Below, one piece after another: positions 26,301 to 34,588 of a stretch of 64,000 nucleotides of DNA. Position 1 is the first letter of the stretch; every line of letters begins with the position of its first letter. The notes beneath the pieces were generated by a model. That model was not told where the DNA came from. It worked only from the letters and a program-made list of their open reading frames with translations, and did not search any database. Origin of the DNA: Rugosimonospora africana. GTDB taxonomy: Bacteria > Actinomycetota > Actinomycetes > Mycobacteriales > Micromonosporaceae. Made by a program: the position numbers and the translations under genes. The stretch covers positions 124,001 through 188,000 of the forward strand of contig NZ_BONZ01000045.1 in assembly GCF_016862975.1 (NCBI RefSeq), in the 5' to 3' direction.

Positions 26301-26336
26301 GCATCTGTCCAGCGCCCGTCCAGAGAAATCTACCAG
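26296..26336 (+). promoter_or_regulatory. SARP-type box: three GTCCAG repeats at 11-bp spacing plus -10
   Basis: GTCCAG starts at 26296, 26307 and 26318, exactly one helical turn apart. A -10-like TACCAG follows at 26331-26336, seven bases after the last repeat. SARP regulators bind heptameric direct repeats at 11-bp periods placed about 8 bp before the -10 in place of a -35. The promoter points to the secreted NucA/NucB-like gene at 26427. Confidence 0.65.
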
Positions 26337-26426
26337 CATGAATCGAAACGTCATGGTACGGACGCGGCGCGCGCCCGGCACCGGACGCGCACCACGCCTG
26401 CCATGTAGAACCCGAGAGGAGCACGT

Positions 26427-27728
26427 ATGCGCCTGCGCATGGTGACGGTCGCCGCCACGGCGGCCCTCGCGCTGCTGGCCACGGCCGGCCCGGCGTTCGC
26501 CGGGACCGGATCCGCCGCGCCGCCCGGCCCCGCCGCCCGGGTGGTGCCGCTGACGCTGCCGCATGTGGACAGACCGACCTCGATCAGGGCGGCGTCGGTC
26601 TCGCCGCACGCCACGAGCGACTGCGGTTCGGTGCGGGCAAGGCTGCACGACTATGCCGCCCGCGGCCAGCGCGCGGTGGCCTGTGTGTCGACGGTACCGG
26701 CCACCGCCGACCAGCGGTCGGCGGCCCGGCTAGCGCCGGGGGCGGTGCCCCACTCGGCCGACTTCTGCTCCACCATCGACAACGGAGACTGGGCGCTGAA
26801 CAGGACGGAGGCGTGCTCCCAGGGCCACAACATCTACGAGTCCATCATCGATCCGGAGACCGGGGAGATCGTCGGCACCGCTACCCTGTCGGTCGCGCAG
26901 GACATCCTCCTCCAGACCAGCAGCGGGCTGTTCACCGAGAACGACACGATCGTGTGGCTCACCGCGACCGGCGTGGCCACCGCCGCCCGTACCCTGACCT
27001 TCACCGGGTCATGCAGTGACAACTGCAGCGCCACGGTCGGTACCCGCACCGCGCCGATCGCACTGGGGCAGACCGTATCGGCGGCCTTCGTCTACGACGA
27101 CGAACCGGGGACCCGAGTCGAAACGACCGGCATCACCAACACCTTCTTCTGGACCGTGCCGCCCGGAGTCATCCCCGAGGGTCGGGTGAGCTGGTCCGGA
27201 CCGGGCACCATCAGGTGCGACGGGCAACTGGCCAACCAGAACGCGGGCTGCGTGTTCCCGGAGTTCTCGCCGGTGCTCAGGCTGTCGCTGTCCATCCAGG
27301 GCGCGGGCGCGGCCAACGTGGCGGTCGGCGAGTCCTTCCTGCCCGACGGCTTCGGCTCCGCGCAGCCGCTGCACCGGGAGGCGGACGACGACACGGTGAC
27401 CAGCAACCGCAACGCCATCTGTAACGACGGGACCTTCTTCCCCACCACGTTCGTCAGCAACGACAGCTGCGACGAGTACGCCTTCGCCAGCAGCCAGGAG
27501 AGCGGTGCCTCGTTCGGCCTCACCGGCCTGTCGTGCGCCGAAGCGGTACCGTTCCAGGCGAACGGGCAGTGGGTGGTGCAGTTCTTCTCCTATGTGGGCA
27601 ACGAGCGATGCCTGCGGGGGCACGTACCGCTGGACCAGAACCAGGCGGTCGGCTCGGTCCTGGGTACCCTCGTCCGCACCGACCGAATCCTGGACGGCGA
27701 CGGCTACTACGTCTCCATCGCCCCCTAG
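26427..27728 (+). CDS. Secreted protein with NucA/NucB-like deoxyribonuclease domain
   Basis: 433 residues; ATG after AGGAG. A Sec signal peptide is clear (MRLRMVTVAATAALALLATAGPAFAG). The middle is a beta-rich region with paired Cys (GSCSDNCSATVG). The C-terminal 130 residues resemble the NucA/NucB domain: READDDTVTSNRNAIC, the key SCDEYAFASSQESGA (family form CDEYPFAST-EGG), VPLDQNQAVGSVLG and RILDGDGYYVSI. NucB-type enzymes are extracellular, biofilm-degrading DNases. The Pro and Thr of the consensus are changed (YAFASS), so activity is not certain. Control by the divergent SARP regulator is likely. Confidence 0.72.
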   Translation: MRLRMVTVAATAALALLATAGPAFAGTGSAAPPGPAARVVPLTLPHVDRPTSIRAASVSPHATSDCGSVRARLHDYAARGQRAVACVSTVPATADQRSAARLAPGAVPHSADFCSTIDNGDWALNRTEACSQGHNIYESIIDPETGEIVGTATLSVAQDILLQTSSGLFTENDTIVWLTATGVATAARTLTFTGSCSDNCSATVGTRTAPIALGQTVSAAFVYDDEPGTRVETTGITNTFFWTVPPGVIPEGRVSWSGPGTIRCDGQLANQNAGCVFPEFSPVLRLSLSIQGAGAANVAVGESFLPDGFGSAQPLHREADDDTVTSNRNAICNDGTFFPTTFVSNDSCDEYAFASSQESGASFGLTGLSCAEAVPFQANGQWVVQFFSYVGNERCLRGHVPLDQNQAVGSVLGTLVRTDRILDGDGYYVSIAP

Positions 27729-27813
27729 CCTGTGCGGAAGTCGCCCGCGACGTGGCTGACGCGACGCTGCCGCCACGGGCACGGATCGACGTCGAGTGAG
27801 GTCTGTTGACCGG

Positions 27814-27863
27814 GGTCTCCGGTAGGAAGGGCGTCGTCGAAGACGGCCCCGCTACCGGAGACC
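27814..27863. terminator. Strong hairpin between convergent genes
   Basis: GGTCTCCGGTAG (27814-27825) pairs perfectly with CTACCGGAGACC (27852-27863); an inner stem (GGGC-GTC with GAC-GCCC) folds within the loop. It lies between the nuclease-like gene and the MDMPI gene, which converge here, so it may act in both directions. There is no T-run, as is usual in actinomycetes. Confidence 0.7.
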
Positions 27864-27921
27864 TCCACCTCGACGGCAAACGGCGCCAGCAGCCGGGATC
27901 CTCAGGTGACCTCTTCCCGTT

Positions 27922-28695
27922 TTACGCGTTCGGGTCCCAGTCTGCGAGCCGCTCCATCGGCTCGGTGTCGCCGGTGGTCTCCAGGCCGTCGAGCGGGATG
28001 CGCCCGTAGAAGTAGAGGATCAGTTCGCTCGCTGCGCCTCGCACCGCCATGTCGCCCGGCTCCGCGTCGGGGGCGAGGTCGTCGCAGCGGACGCCGTCGG
28101 CGTTGAGGGTCAGGCGCCAGGAGCGGCCCTCGGTCGTGTGCAGGTCGATGGTCGCCGGCTTGAACGGCCAGGGGACGGTCGTCGCCGAGCAGGTCGTCAG
28201 GAACTCGTCGACGCCCTCGACCGCGATGTCCGTCGGCAGCGGCTGTGCGGCCCCCTGGGTGAGCTGGGCGTCGTAGGTGTGGACGGCGATCTCCTGGATC
28301 TGGTGCCGGGCAACGGCTCCGCTGGTCTCCGGGGCCTGCGAGCGGCCCCACCAGGTCCAGCAGCCGCGGTCCGGGCCGGCCTCGCGCATCGCGTCGAGCA
28401 TGAGCTCGATCGACTCGGCGAGCCAGGCGTCCAGGGCTTCGCGGTCGCGGGGCGCGGTCGGGGCGCCCTTCGGGTCCGTCCTCGCCGGGGGCTCAGCGCC
28501 CGGGCCCGTCGCGACGATGGCGGCCTGGCGGCGGCGGCCGTCGCCGAGGTGCTGCGCCAGTTCGCGCAGCGTCCAGTCCGGGCAGGTCGGGACCTGGACG
28601 TCAAGGTCGGGGGCGGACGCGATCGCGGCGCGGAACGCGGCAGAGCGGTCTTCGATCAGTCGCAGGACCTCGGGAAACTCCAAGATGTTTTGCAC
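27922..28695 (-). CDS. Maleylpyruvate isomerase-family (MDMPI/DinB-like) protein
   Basis: 257 residues starting at GTG 28695. The N-terminal helical DinB-like domain has VPTCPDWTLRELAQHLGDG, the hallmark of mycothiol-dependent maleylpyruvate isomerase relatives, and the metal-ligand His in AVARHQIQEIAVHTYDAQL. The C-terminal domain (VDLHTTEGRSWRLTL type, AASELILYFYGRIPLDGLE) is the MDMPI C domain. Such proteins use or bind mycothiol, consistent with an actinobacterial host. The specific reaction is unknown. Confidence 0.8.
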   Translation of the reverse strand: MQNILEFPEVLRLIEDRSAAFRAAIASAPDLDVQVPTCPDWTLRELAQHLGDGRRRQAAIVATGPGAEPPARTDPKGAPTAPRDREALDAWLAESIELMLDAMREAGPDRGCWTWWGRSQAPETSGAVARHQIQEIAVHTYDAQLTQGAAQPLPTDIAVEGVDEFLTTCSATTVPWPFKPATIDLHTTEGRSWRLTLNADGVRCDDLAPDAEPGDMAVRGAASELILYFYGRIPLDGLETTGDTEPMERLADWDPNA

Positions 28696-28859
28696 GTCGG
28701 TTGTGTATCACGGCGCTCCGGCCGCCGGGTAGCGAATTTGTCGGAGTCAGGGTGGGACGCTGTTGCGGCCGACAGCCGTAGTTGCAGGTTGCGCAACAAC
28801 TCGTCGCATGTGTCGTACTGTGTTGGCCCGTACGTTGCCGAATCAGCCAGGGAGCCGAC

Positions 28860-29276
28860 ATGTCCGACGAACCCGCTGTCCGAGAACTCCGCCTCGTGGT
28901 AACCGCAACCGACTACGAAGCGGCACTGCACTTCTACCGCGATGTCCTTGGCCTGGCCGAGCGTGCTGCTTTCTCCTCTCCCGATGGGAAGGTCACCATC
29001 CTCGACGCCGGCCGAGCCACCCTGGAGTTGGCCGACCCCGGCCATGCTGCCTTCATCGACGAGGTCGAGGTGGGGCACCGAGTGGCTGGCCACATTCGCG
29101 TCGCGTTCCAGGTCGACAACTGTGACACCACCACTTCGAGGCTGGCCGCTGCAGGTGCTCAGGTGGTCGCACACCCGACCCGGACTCCATGGAACTCACT
29201 GAACGCACGGCTGGAGGCACCCGGCGATCTGCAGTTGACGCTCTTCACCGAACTCGAAGGTCCCGGAACTGACTGA
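28860..29276 (+). CDS. VOC/glyoxalase-fold protein
   Basis: 138 residues from ATG 28860 (AGGGAG ribosome site). It has two beta-alpha-beta-beta-beta modules of the vicinal oxygen chelate fold: LRLVVTATDYEAALHFYRDVLGL and VAFQVDNCDTTTSRLAAAGAQV, ending RLEAPGDLQLTLFTEL. The metal-ligand pattern is incomplete, so it could be an antibiotic-binding or dioxygenase-like member rather than glyoxalase I. It is a single gene, divergent from the MDMPI gene; a GTTGCGCAAC dyad lies at 28788-28797 in the gap. Confidence 0.78.
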   Translation: MSDEPAVRELRLVVTATDYEAALHFYRDVLGLAERAAFSSPDGKVTILDAGRATLELADPGHAAFIDEVEVGHRVAGHIRVAFQVDNCDTTTSRLAAAGAQVVAHPTRTPWNSLNARLEAPGDLQLTLFTELEGPGTD

Positions 29277-29996
29277 GAAGTCGTTGCAGACTACTGGTGT
29301 CTCGCTCGTAGTGCGCGATACCCGCGGTCCTTCGGCCGCCGCCACATCGGGCCGTCGACCGGCGCCATCACGTCCGCCATGCTCACCGGCGGACGCTCCG
29401 CCGTCCGCGCCGCCTCCAGCGACCCGCAGGCGTTGAAGCCCGGCCAGGTGTTCGGCTTCGTGTTCCGGCGGGGGAACCGGCTCTCATAGTCGACCGCGGC
29501 GTTGATCATGCGTAGCAGCGACAACGTGGACGTCGATCCGGTGAACCACCGTCTCAGGTGCCTGTCGCCGAATCCAGTAATCACGGCTTCTGTCGCTCGG
29601 CCACATCGTCCAGCACCGCAGACTCGCGGCCGCGTCGCCCATTGCCTCCGTTACCCGGACATGCGCCGCGGCGACGCGCGCGGACTCTCGGCCGCGCATC
29701 GACGGTTCGCCGGGAACTGCTCTGTCGGGGTTTCGGTGTGGCCCGGCCCACTTTGTAGCAGAGCACCGACTAATTCGGCGCTTCCGGGAAGTCTGCATTC
29801 CCGACAGGCCCGGTGCCCGTTCCGCGCCTGACTCGAACAGGCGGAGGTGACCATGCAGAAGGCGGCGCTCACCGGCGCGGCTGCTGCGTCAAGAGCCTCG
29901 CGATGACCGTCGACGGCCGAATCGCCTCCTGATCCCGGCCGGCGGGCGGGCACAAGACCGCTCCCGCCGGCACACCGGCTACACGATTGGACAGAT
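29277..29996. other. 720-bp gap with no supported gene
   Basis: Open frames here (for example 29291-29584 on the minus strand) have no ribosome site, no recognisable domain and atypical composition. Near 29889-29936 a short frame reads CVKSLAMTVDGRIAS then stops, reminiscent of the start of a RibD/DHFR-like protein, and may be a remnant. A hairpin at 29938-29971 closes the region before the efflux gene. Confidence 0.4.
29938..29971. terminator. Hairpin just upstream of the efflux pump gene
   Basis: GCCGGCGGG (29938-29946) pairs with CCCGCCGGC (29963-29971). It ends 25 bases before the GTG start of the MFS gene, so it could be a terminator of upstream transcription or an attenuator in the leader. 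Confidence 0.4.
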
Positions 29997-31439
29997 GTGG
30001 ACAAGAAGGCAGCGCCGGCGGCCACGACGCCGGCACAGCGGTGGGTGCTCGGCCTCAGCGCCCTCGCGTCATTCGTGGTGGTGCTGGACATGCTCGTGGT
30101 GGCGACCGCGCTGTCCGCGATTCAGCACGATCTCGGCGCGTCCCTTGAGGACCTTGAGTGGACCGTGAACGCCTACACGCTCAGCTTCGCAGTTTTGCTG
30201 ATGACCGGGTCGGCGCTGGGCGACCGCTACGGGAGGCGCCGCCTCTTCGCGATCGGGCTCGGCCTGTTCGCCGCAGCGTCCGCTGCCTGTGCGCTGTCCA
30301 CCCACGTCGGCGCGCTGGTCGCGGCCCGCGCCGTGCAGGGTGCGGGCGCCGCGTTGATCATGCCGGTGGCGCTCGGGCTGCTCAACGGCGCGTTCCCGCC
30401 CGAACGCCGCGGTTGGGCCACCGGGATCTACGGCAGCGTCACGGGGCTTGCCGCGATCGTCGGCCCGATCCTCGGCGGTGTCGTGACCGAGCACCTGGCG
30501 TGGCAGTGGATCTTCTGGCTGAACGTCCCGATCACGCTGATCGCGATCCCGCTGGTGCTCGGGCGCATCGCCGAGGCTCACGGGCCGGGTGGCACGCTGG
30601 ACCTGCCGGGCCTAGCCCTCGCCGCAGCAGCGGCGCTGGGCATCACGTGGGCTCTGGTACGCGGCAACACGGCCGGATGGAGCAGCGCCGAAACGGTCTC
30701 CACGCTGGCCGGTGGCCTCGTGCTCGGCGTGTTGCTCGTCGTTCGGGAGCTGCGTGCCCGGGCCCCCATGCTGCCGATGCGGCTCTTCCGATCGTCGGCC
30801 TTCTCCGCCGGCAACGCGGTGGTCTTCTTCCTCAACGGCTCTCTGACCAGTGCGATCTTCTTCACCGCCCAGTTCCACCAGGTCGCGCTCGGCCACGGAC
30901 CGGTGGCGGCCGGCTTACGGCTGCTGCCCTGGGGCATCGCGCCGTTCCTCATCGCTCCCCGAGCCGGCGCACTCACCGATCGGATCGGCGAGCGATCACT
31001 GATCCTCATCGGCACGCTCTTGCTCGCGCTCGGCATGGGCTGGATCGCCCTGATCTCCGAACCGGGCATCGGCTACGTCACGACAGCGGTGGCGATGGCT
31101 GTCGGTGGCATCGGGTTCTCACTAGCCCTGCCGGCCGTCACCAAGGCGGTCGTGAGCCGGGTCGCACCTCAGGACATCGGCCGGGCGTCGGGCACGTTCA
31201 GCACCAGCCGCCAGCTCGGTGGCGCGTTCGGGATCGCCCTCACCGGCGCGGCCTTCGCCGCAGCCGGCGGCTACGCCACTGCCCGCCAGTTCAGCGACGG
31301 CTACATCGTGGCGATGAGCGTCTCCGCAACTCTCGCCTTCGCCGCCGCTGTCGCCGGCATCGTGCTGCCGCGGCACCGCCGCCCCACGCCCGCAACCGCG
31401 GACAGACGCCCCGCGCCCGTTGCGGCTCAGACCGACTGA
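29997..31439 (+). CDS. MFS drug efflux transporter, DHA2/EmrB type
   Basis: 480 residues, about 14 hydrophobic spans. Motif A-like GSALGDRYGRRRLF follows span 2, and motif C-type GAALIMPVALGLL and GPILGGVVTEHLAWQWIFWLNVP are typical of the 14-span DHA2 family. FVVVLDMLVVATALSAIQHDLGASLEDLEWTVNAYTL (first span and WTVNAY motif) is diagnostic. It exports drugs or hydrophobic cations by proton antiport. The start is GTG 29997. There is no adjacent TetR/MarR gene, so regulation is not evident beyond the upstream hairpin. Confidence 0.88.
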   Translation: MDKKAAPAATTPAQRWVLGLSALASFVVVLDMLVVATALSAIQHDLGASLEDLEWTVNAYTLSFAVLLMTGSALGDRYGRRRLFAIGLGLFAAASAACALSTHVGALVAARAVQGAGAALIMPVALGLLNGAFPPERRGWATGIYGSVTGLAAIVGPILGGVVTEHLAWQWIFWLNVPITLIAIPLVLGRIAEAHGPGGTLDLPGLALAAAAALGITWALVRGNTAGWSSAETVSTLAGGLVLGVLLVVRELRARAPMLPMRLFRSSAFSAGNAVVFFLNGSLTSAIFFTAQFHQVALGHGPVAAGLRLLPWGIAPFLIAPRAGALTDRIGERSLILIGTLLLALGMGWIALISEPGIGYVTTAVAMAVGGIGFSLALPAVTKAVVSRVAPQDIGRASGTFSTSRQLGGAFGIALTGAAFAAAGGYATARQFSDGYIVAMSVSATLAFAAAVAGIVLPRHRRPTPATADRRPAPVAAQTD

Positions 31440-31511
31440 GGTGACGAGCGATGCCGACGCGCCCCGGCATCGCGGTAAGAGAAACCTTCATCACGCTAAG
31501 GAGAGTCAGAA

Positions 31512-31985
31512 GTGATCAGAAAACGCTTCGTTCGGGTCCTGTTCGGGGCGGCGCTCGTGGCCACCTCGCTCGTGGCCACGTCGCCAGCGGGCCCGGCCTA
31601 CGCGGGCGGATACGGCTGCACCGGCTCCTCCGTCGGCAGTTGGACAATCTACGGCAGCGAAGGTGCGGCCGCAGACATCGATCTGTACTACGACTCCAGC
31701 ACCGGCTGGAACTGCGCCGTCGTTGTGAAGCGGACCAGTAACGTCTTCTACGGTCTGGCGACCAACATGTACATCTATATGCACAACAGTTCCTACGACG
31801 ACAATCACATCAAGAACAACTGGTCCGAGGACAGCGGCATGTACAAGTACTATGCCGGGCCAGTCAGGGTCTACGGCAAAGACATGTGCATCTGGATCGA
31901 GGGGGCAACCGCGGAGAACAACGGGCCCAACTCCGAATACTGGGACTTCGATGTGCGCGACGTCAACAGGGTGGCTTGCGATTGA
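31512..31985 (+). CDS. Small secreted protein, 157 aa
   Basis: GTG 31512 follows AAGGAGAG by 6 bases. A Sec signal peptide (MIRKRFVRVLFGAALVATSL, cleavage near AYAG) leads to a mature protein of about 125 residues with four Cys, rich in Tyr/Asn/Ser (GYGCTGSSVGSWTIYGS, YYDSSTGWNCAVVVKR, NMYIYMHNSS, GKDMCIWIEG, NRVACD). Two disulfides are likely. It resembles small actinomycete exoproteins, including spore-associated protein A-like proteins, but I do not assign a function. Confidence 0.7.
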   Translation: MIRKRFVRVLFGAALVATSLVATSPAGPAYAGGYGCTGSSVGSWTIYGSEGAAADIDLYYDSSTGWNCAVVVKRTSNVFYGLATNMYIYMHNSSYDDNHIKNNWSEDSGMYKYYAGPVRVYGKDMCIWIEGATAENNGPNSEYWDFDVRDVNRVACD

Positions 31986-32080
31986 CCTTCGGGCTCGGGT
32001 GAACACCGGCGGCCGGCCCACGTTCGGCATGGCGTAACCGGCCACGCCGACGACAACCGTCGGACGCGTTCGGCCGGCAG

Positions 32081-32143
32081 GTGCCTTCCGTGACGGGTGA
32101 TTCGGGTCTGCGACAAGCCGAACCCGCCCGGATCGGAAGGCAC
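32081..32143. terminator. Long imperfect hairpin with 10-bp terminal arms
   Basis: GTGCCTTCCG (32081-32090) pairs with CGGAAGGCAC (32134-32143). Inside, CGGG/CCCG and TTCGG/CCGAA also pair, giving 19 paired positions in about 26 per side. It lies between the secreted-protein gene and the inward-facing MocR gene and may be a bidirectional terminator. A small non-autonomous mobile element end is an alternative, though no target duplication is seen. Confidence 0.5.
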
Positions 32144-32153
32144 TTACGGGTGG

Positions 32154-32321
32154 GCCCACGTTGTCCACGGCATACGAACAGCTCGGGCAGCCGTCCTCCC
32201 AATCCGGGTGGAACATGAAGTGGTACACGATGAGTTGACCGCGGCCCTCGAACAGATCGCCCAGACGCGTCTTGCCGGCCGGACCTTCGAACACGTAGTC
32301 CTTGTCGATCCTGAGTACGTT
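32154..32321 (-). pseudogene. DUF899 (thioredoxin-like) gene fragment
   Basis: The frame reads VLRIDKDYVFEGPAGKTRLGDLF, then GRGQLIVYHFMFHPDW and DGCPSCSYAVDNVG, which is the central block of DUF899 proteins including the invariant GCPSCS. Intact family members are about 220-250 residues; here only about 56 remain. Both sides lose similarity, upstream at the MocR gene end and downstream before the hairpin. It is a clear remnant. Confidence 0.75.
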
Positions 32322-32326
32322 GCGGC

Positions 32327-33661
32327 CTACGGGGCGATCGCGTCCACCGCGGTGCGCAGGCGGCGCAGGATCGGGCCCAGCTCCTCCCGCGGCGGGGTGG
32401 CCAGCGCCAGACGCAGCGCGTGCGGCCGGTAGCCGCCGGTGGCGAAGGCGTCCGCGGTGGACACGAGGATGCCCTCGTGCGCGAGGACGTTCGCCGCCAG
32501 GTCTGGGCGCTGGTGTGGCTCCAATCGGAGCCAGACGATGTACGAGCCGGGGTGGGCGGTGAAGTCCAGGCCCTGCAACGCCATGCGAGCGATGTCCTGC
32601 CGGATGGCGGCGTCCTCCCGGCGGGACTGTTCGAGGCGGGCGACCGTACCGTCCGCCAGCCACCCGGTCGCCAGCGAGGTCACCAGCGTCGGGCCGCCCC
32701 ATGCGGCGGCCCGCAGTTGCCGGACGACCGCGGCAATGTGTGCGTCCGGCACCACCGCGAAGCCGAACCGCAGGCCCGCGGCCACGTTCTTGGACAAGCC
32801 GGCAACGTAGAAGGTCCGCTCCGGCGCCAGGGCCTGCAGTGGTGGCGGTGGCGCCGGCTCGAGGAACGCGTACGTGCCGTCCTCGACGAGCAGGCTGTCG
32901 CCGGCCCGGGCCGCGGCCACGATTCGCTCGCGCTGCCCGGCGTTCAGCACCCAGCCGAGCGGGTTGTGCACGGTGGGCGCGGCGTAGATCGCCCGGACCG
33001 GGCGGGTGCGGCACAGCGCGTCGAGGGCATCGAGGTCGGGCCCGTCGGCGCGGATCGGCACCGGCGCGAGTTGCAGGCCGTGCGCGGCTGCGAGCAGCTT
33101 GATGCCGGGATACGTCAGAGCGTCGACGGCCAAGATGTCGCCGGGCCGGGTCAGCGCGCGCAGGACCGTGTCGAGGCCCTGCTGCGAGCCGCCGGTCAGC
33201 AGGACGTTCGCCGGCACTGTGTCGACGCCGTGGCCGAGCAGGTACGTGGCCACCACCGCGCGGTCGACCTGGCGGCCGCCCGGCGGTTCCTGGCGCAGCA
33301 GGCTCTCGATGTCGCCCATCCCGGCGCGGCGGCGCAGCGCCTCCCGCAGTTGACCGCCCTGCTCCGTGCTGAGCGGCTGATTGAACGAGAGGTCGGCGAC
33401 GCGGGGCACCGGCAGCGCTCGCGTCGGCTCCGCGCCGTCGTAGCCGGACACGTCCCGCACATACGTGCCGCGCCCCGGCTCGCCGACCGTCAGGCCCATG
33501 ACGGCCAGCTCACCGTATACCCGGGTGGCCGTGGCGACCGCGATCCGCCGCTCGCGGGCCAGCTCGCGATGCGTCGGCAGCCGGGTCCCGGCCGCGATCC
33601 CGCCCGAGCGGATCCGGCCGGCGAGCTCCTCGGCGATCAACCGATAGGACGTCGACGCCAC
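32327..33661 (-). CDS. MocR-type regulator (GntR HTH fused to class I aminotransferase fold)
   Basis: 444 residues from GTG 33661 (AGGAG 7 bases upstream). The N-terminal winged helix is YRLIAEELAGRIRSGGIAAGTRLPTHRELARERRIAVATATRVY; the rest is an aminotransferase-like domain with TGGSQQGLDTVLRAL, APTVHNPLGWVLN, LLVEDGTY and the PLP Lys291 in AGLSKNVAAGLRFGF. MocR proteins use PLP or related amines to sense metabolites and often act on their divergent neighbour, here an enoyl-CoA hydratase gene. A strong dyad lies in the shared gap. Confidence 0.9.
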   Translation of the reverse strand: MASTSYRLIAEELAGRIRSGGIAAGTRLPTHRELARERRIAVATATRVYGELAVMGLTVGEPGRGTYVRDVSGYDGAEPTRALPVPRVADLSFNQPLSTEQGGQLREALRRRAGMGDIESLLRQEPPGGRQVDRAVVATYLLGHGVDTVPANVLLTGGSQQGLDTVLRALTRPGDILAVDALTYPGIKLLAAAHGLQLAPVPIRADGPDLDALDALCRTRPVRAIYAAPTVHNPLGWVLNAGQRERIVAAARAGDSLLVEDGTYAFLEPAPPPPLQALAPERTFYVAGLSKNVAAGLRFGFAVVPDAHIAAVVRQLRAAAWGGPTLVTSLATGWLADGTVARLEQSRREDAAIRQDIARMALQGLDFTAHPGSYIVWLRLEPHQRPDLAANVLAHEGILVSTADAFATGGYRPHALRLALATPPREELGPILRRLRTAVDAIAP

Positions 33662-33673
33662 GAGGATGCTCCT

Positions 33674-33708
33674 GTACCTAGGACAATCGTTGGATCGTCC
33701 TAGTGTAC
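33674..33708. promoter_or_regulatory. Candidate MocR operator between divergent genes
   Basis: GTACCTAGGAC (33674-33684) is mirrored by GTCCTAGTGTAC (33697-33708), with one bulged base. Between them are two direct ATCGT elements (33687-33691 and partly 33694-33698). The site overlaps the only available promoter space for both genes (66 bp gap). Confidence 0.6.
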
Positions 33709-33727
33709 GGCGACTACGGTTCACGCC

Positions 33728-34510
33728 ATGATCGTCGAACTCCACAATCGCGTCGCCACTCTGACCATCGACCGCGAGGCCAAGCTCAACGCCCTGGACT
33801 ACCCGACCATCGACGCGATGCTCGCGGCGCTGGACCGCTTCGAGACCGATCACAGCATCCGCGTGGTCATCGTGACCGGTGCGGGCCGGAAGGCGTTCAG
33901 CGCAGGCGCGGACATCCCGGCGCTGGCGGCCAGCATCGGCAACGGCCCCGAGCACGCCATGCGCGACATCGTCCGGCGCGGCCAGGCGCTGACCTGCCGG
34001 ATCGAGGAGTACCCCAAGCCTGTGATCGTCGCCGTCAACGGCCTGGCCTACGGCGCCGGCTGCGAGATCACCGAGGCGGCCCCACTCGCCCTCGCCGCCG
34101 AGCACGCGACCTTCGCCAAGCCCGAGATCACCCTGGGCTTCCCGCCGCCCTTCGGCGGCACTCAACGACTGCCCCGGCACATCGGCCGCAAGCACGCGCT
34201 GGAGATGATCCTGACGGGCGAACCAATCCCGGCAACCCGCGCCGCCGAACTCGGCCTGATCAACGACGTCGTACCGGCCGATGACCTGCTGCCGGCAGCC
34301 CAGGAACTGGCCGCCCGGATGATCCGGCACGCCCCAAGCGCCGTCGCCGCCTGCCTGCGGGCGGTCACACGTGGCATCAACCTGCCGATCGACGAGGGCC
34401 TCGCCGTCGAGGCAGCCGCCTTCGCCGCCACCGTCGCCACCGATGGCGTCCACAACGGCCTGCGACGCTTCCTCGACAGCCGCCACGACAGCGGCGTGGT
34501 CACTCGTTGA
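33728..34510 (+). CDS. Enoyl-CoA hydratase/isomerase family protein
   Basis: 260 residues of the crotonase fold. The oxyanion-hole segments are FSAGADIPAL and AYGAGCEITEA; the catalytic glutamates of hydratases are present as E113 (GAGCEIT) and E133 (KPEITLG), followed by PPFGGTQRLPRHIG. It adds water across, or isomerises, enoyl-CoA thioesters in fatty acid or related breakdown. Divergent from MocR with an overlapping operator, so it is probably MocR controlled. Confidence 0.88.
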   Translation: MIVELHNRVATLTIDREAKLNALDYPTIDAMLAALDRFETDHSIRVVIVTGAGRKAFSAGADIPALAASIGNGPEHAMRDIVRRGQALTCRIEEYPKPVIVAVNGLAYGAGCEITEAAPLALAAEHATFAKPEITLGFPPPFGGTQRLPRHIGRKHALEMILTGEPIPATRAAELGLINDVVPADDLLPAAQELAARMIRHAPSAVAACLRAVTRGINLPIDEGLAVEAAAFAATVATDGVHNGLRRFLDSRHDSGVVTR

Positions 34511-34588
34511 AGAAGCCATCAAGTCGCCGGCGATTGGGGGCGGCCGATGATGGAGAATCCTTTCGCATTCGGCGCCGGAGGAGGCCAG

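Noticed and set aside
28788-28797. GTTGCGCAAC palindrome upstream of the VOC gene
   Set aside because: A 10-bp palindrome of this GC-rich kind is expected by chance in 64 kb, and no regulator gene is adjacent.
29291-29584. 97-codon minus-strand frame
   Set aside because: No start signal or recognisable fold. Kept only as part of the gap description.
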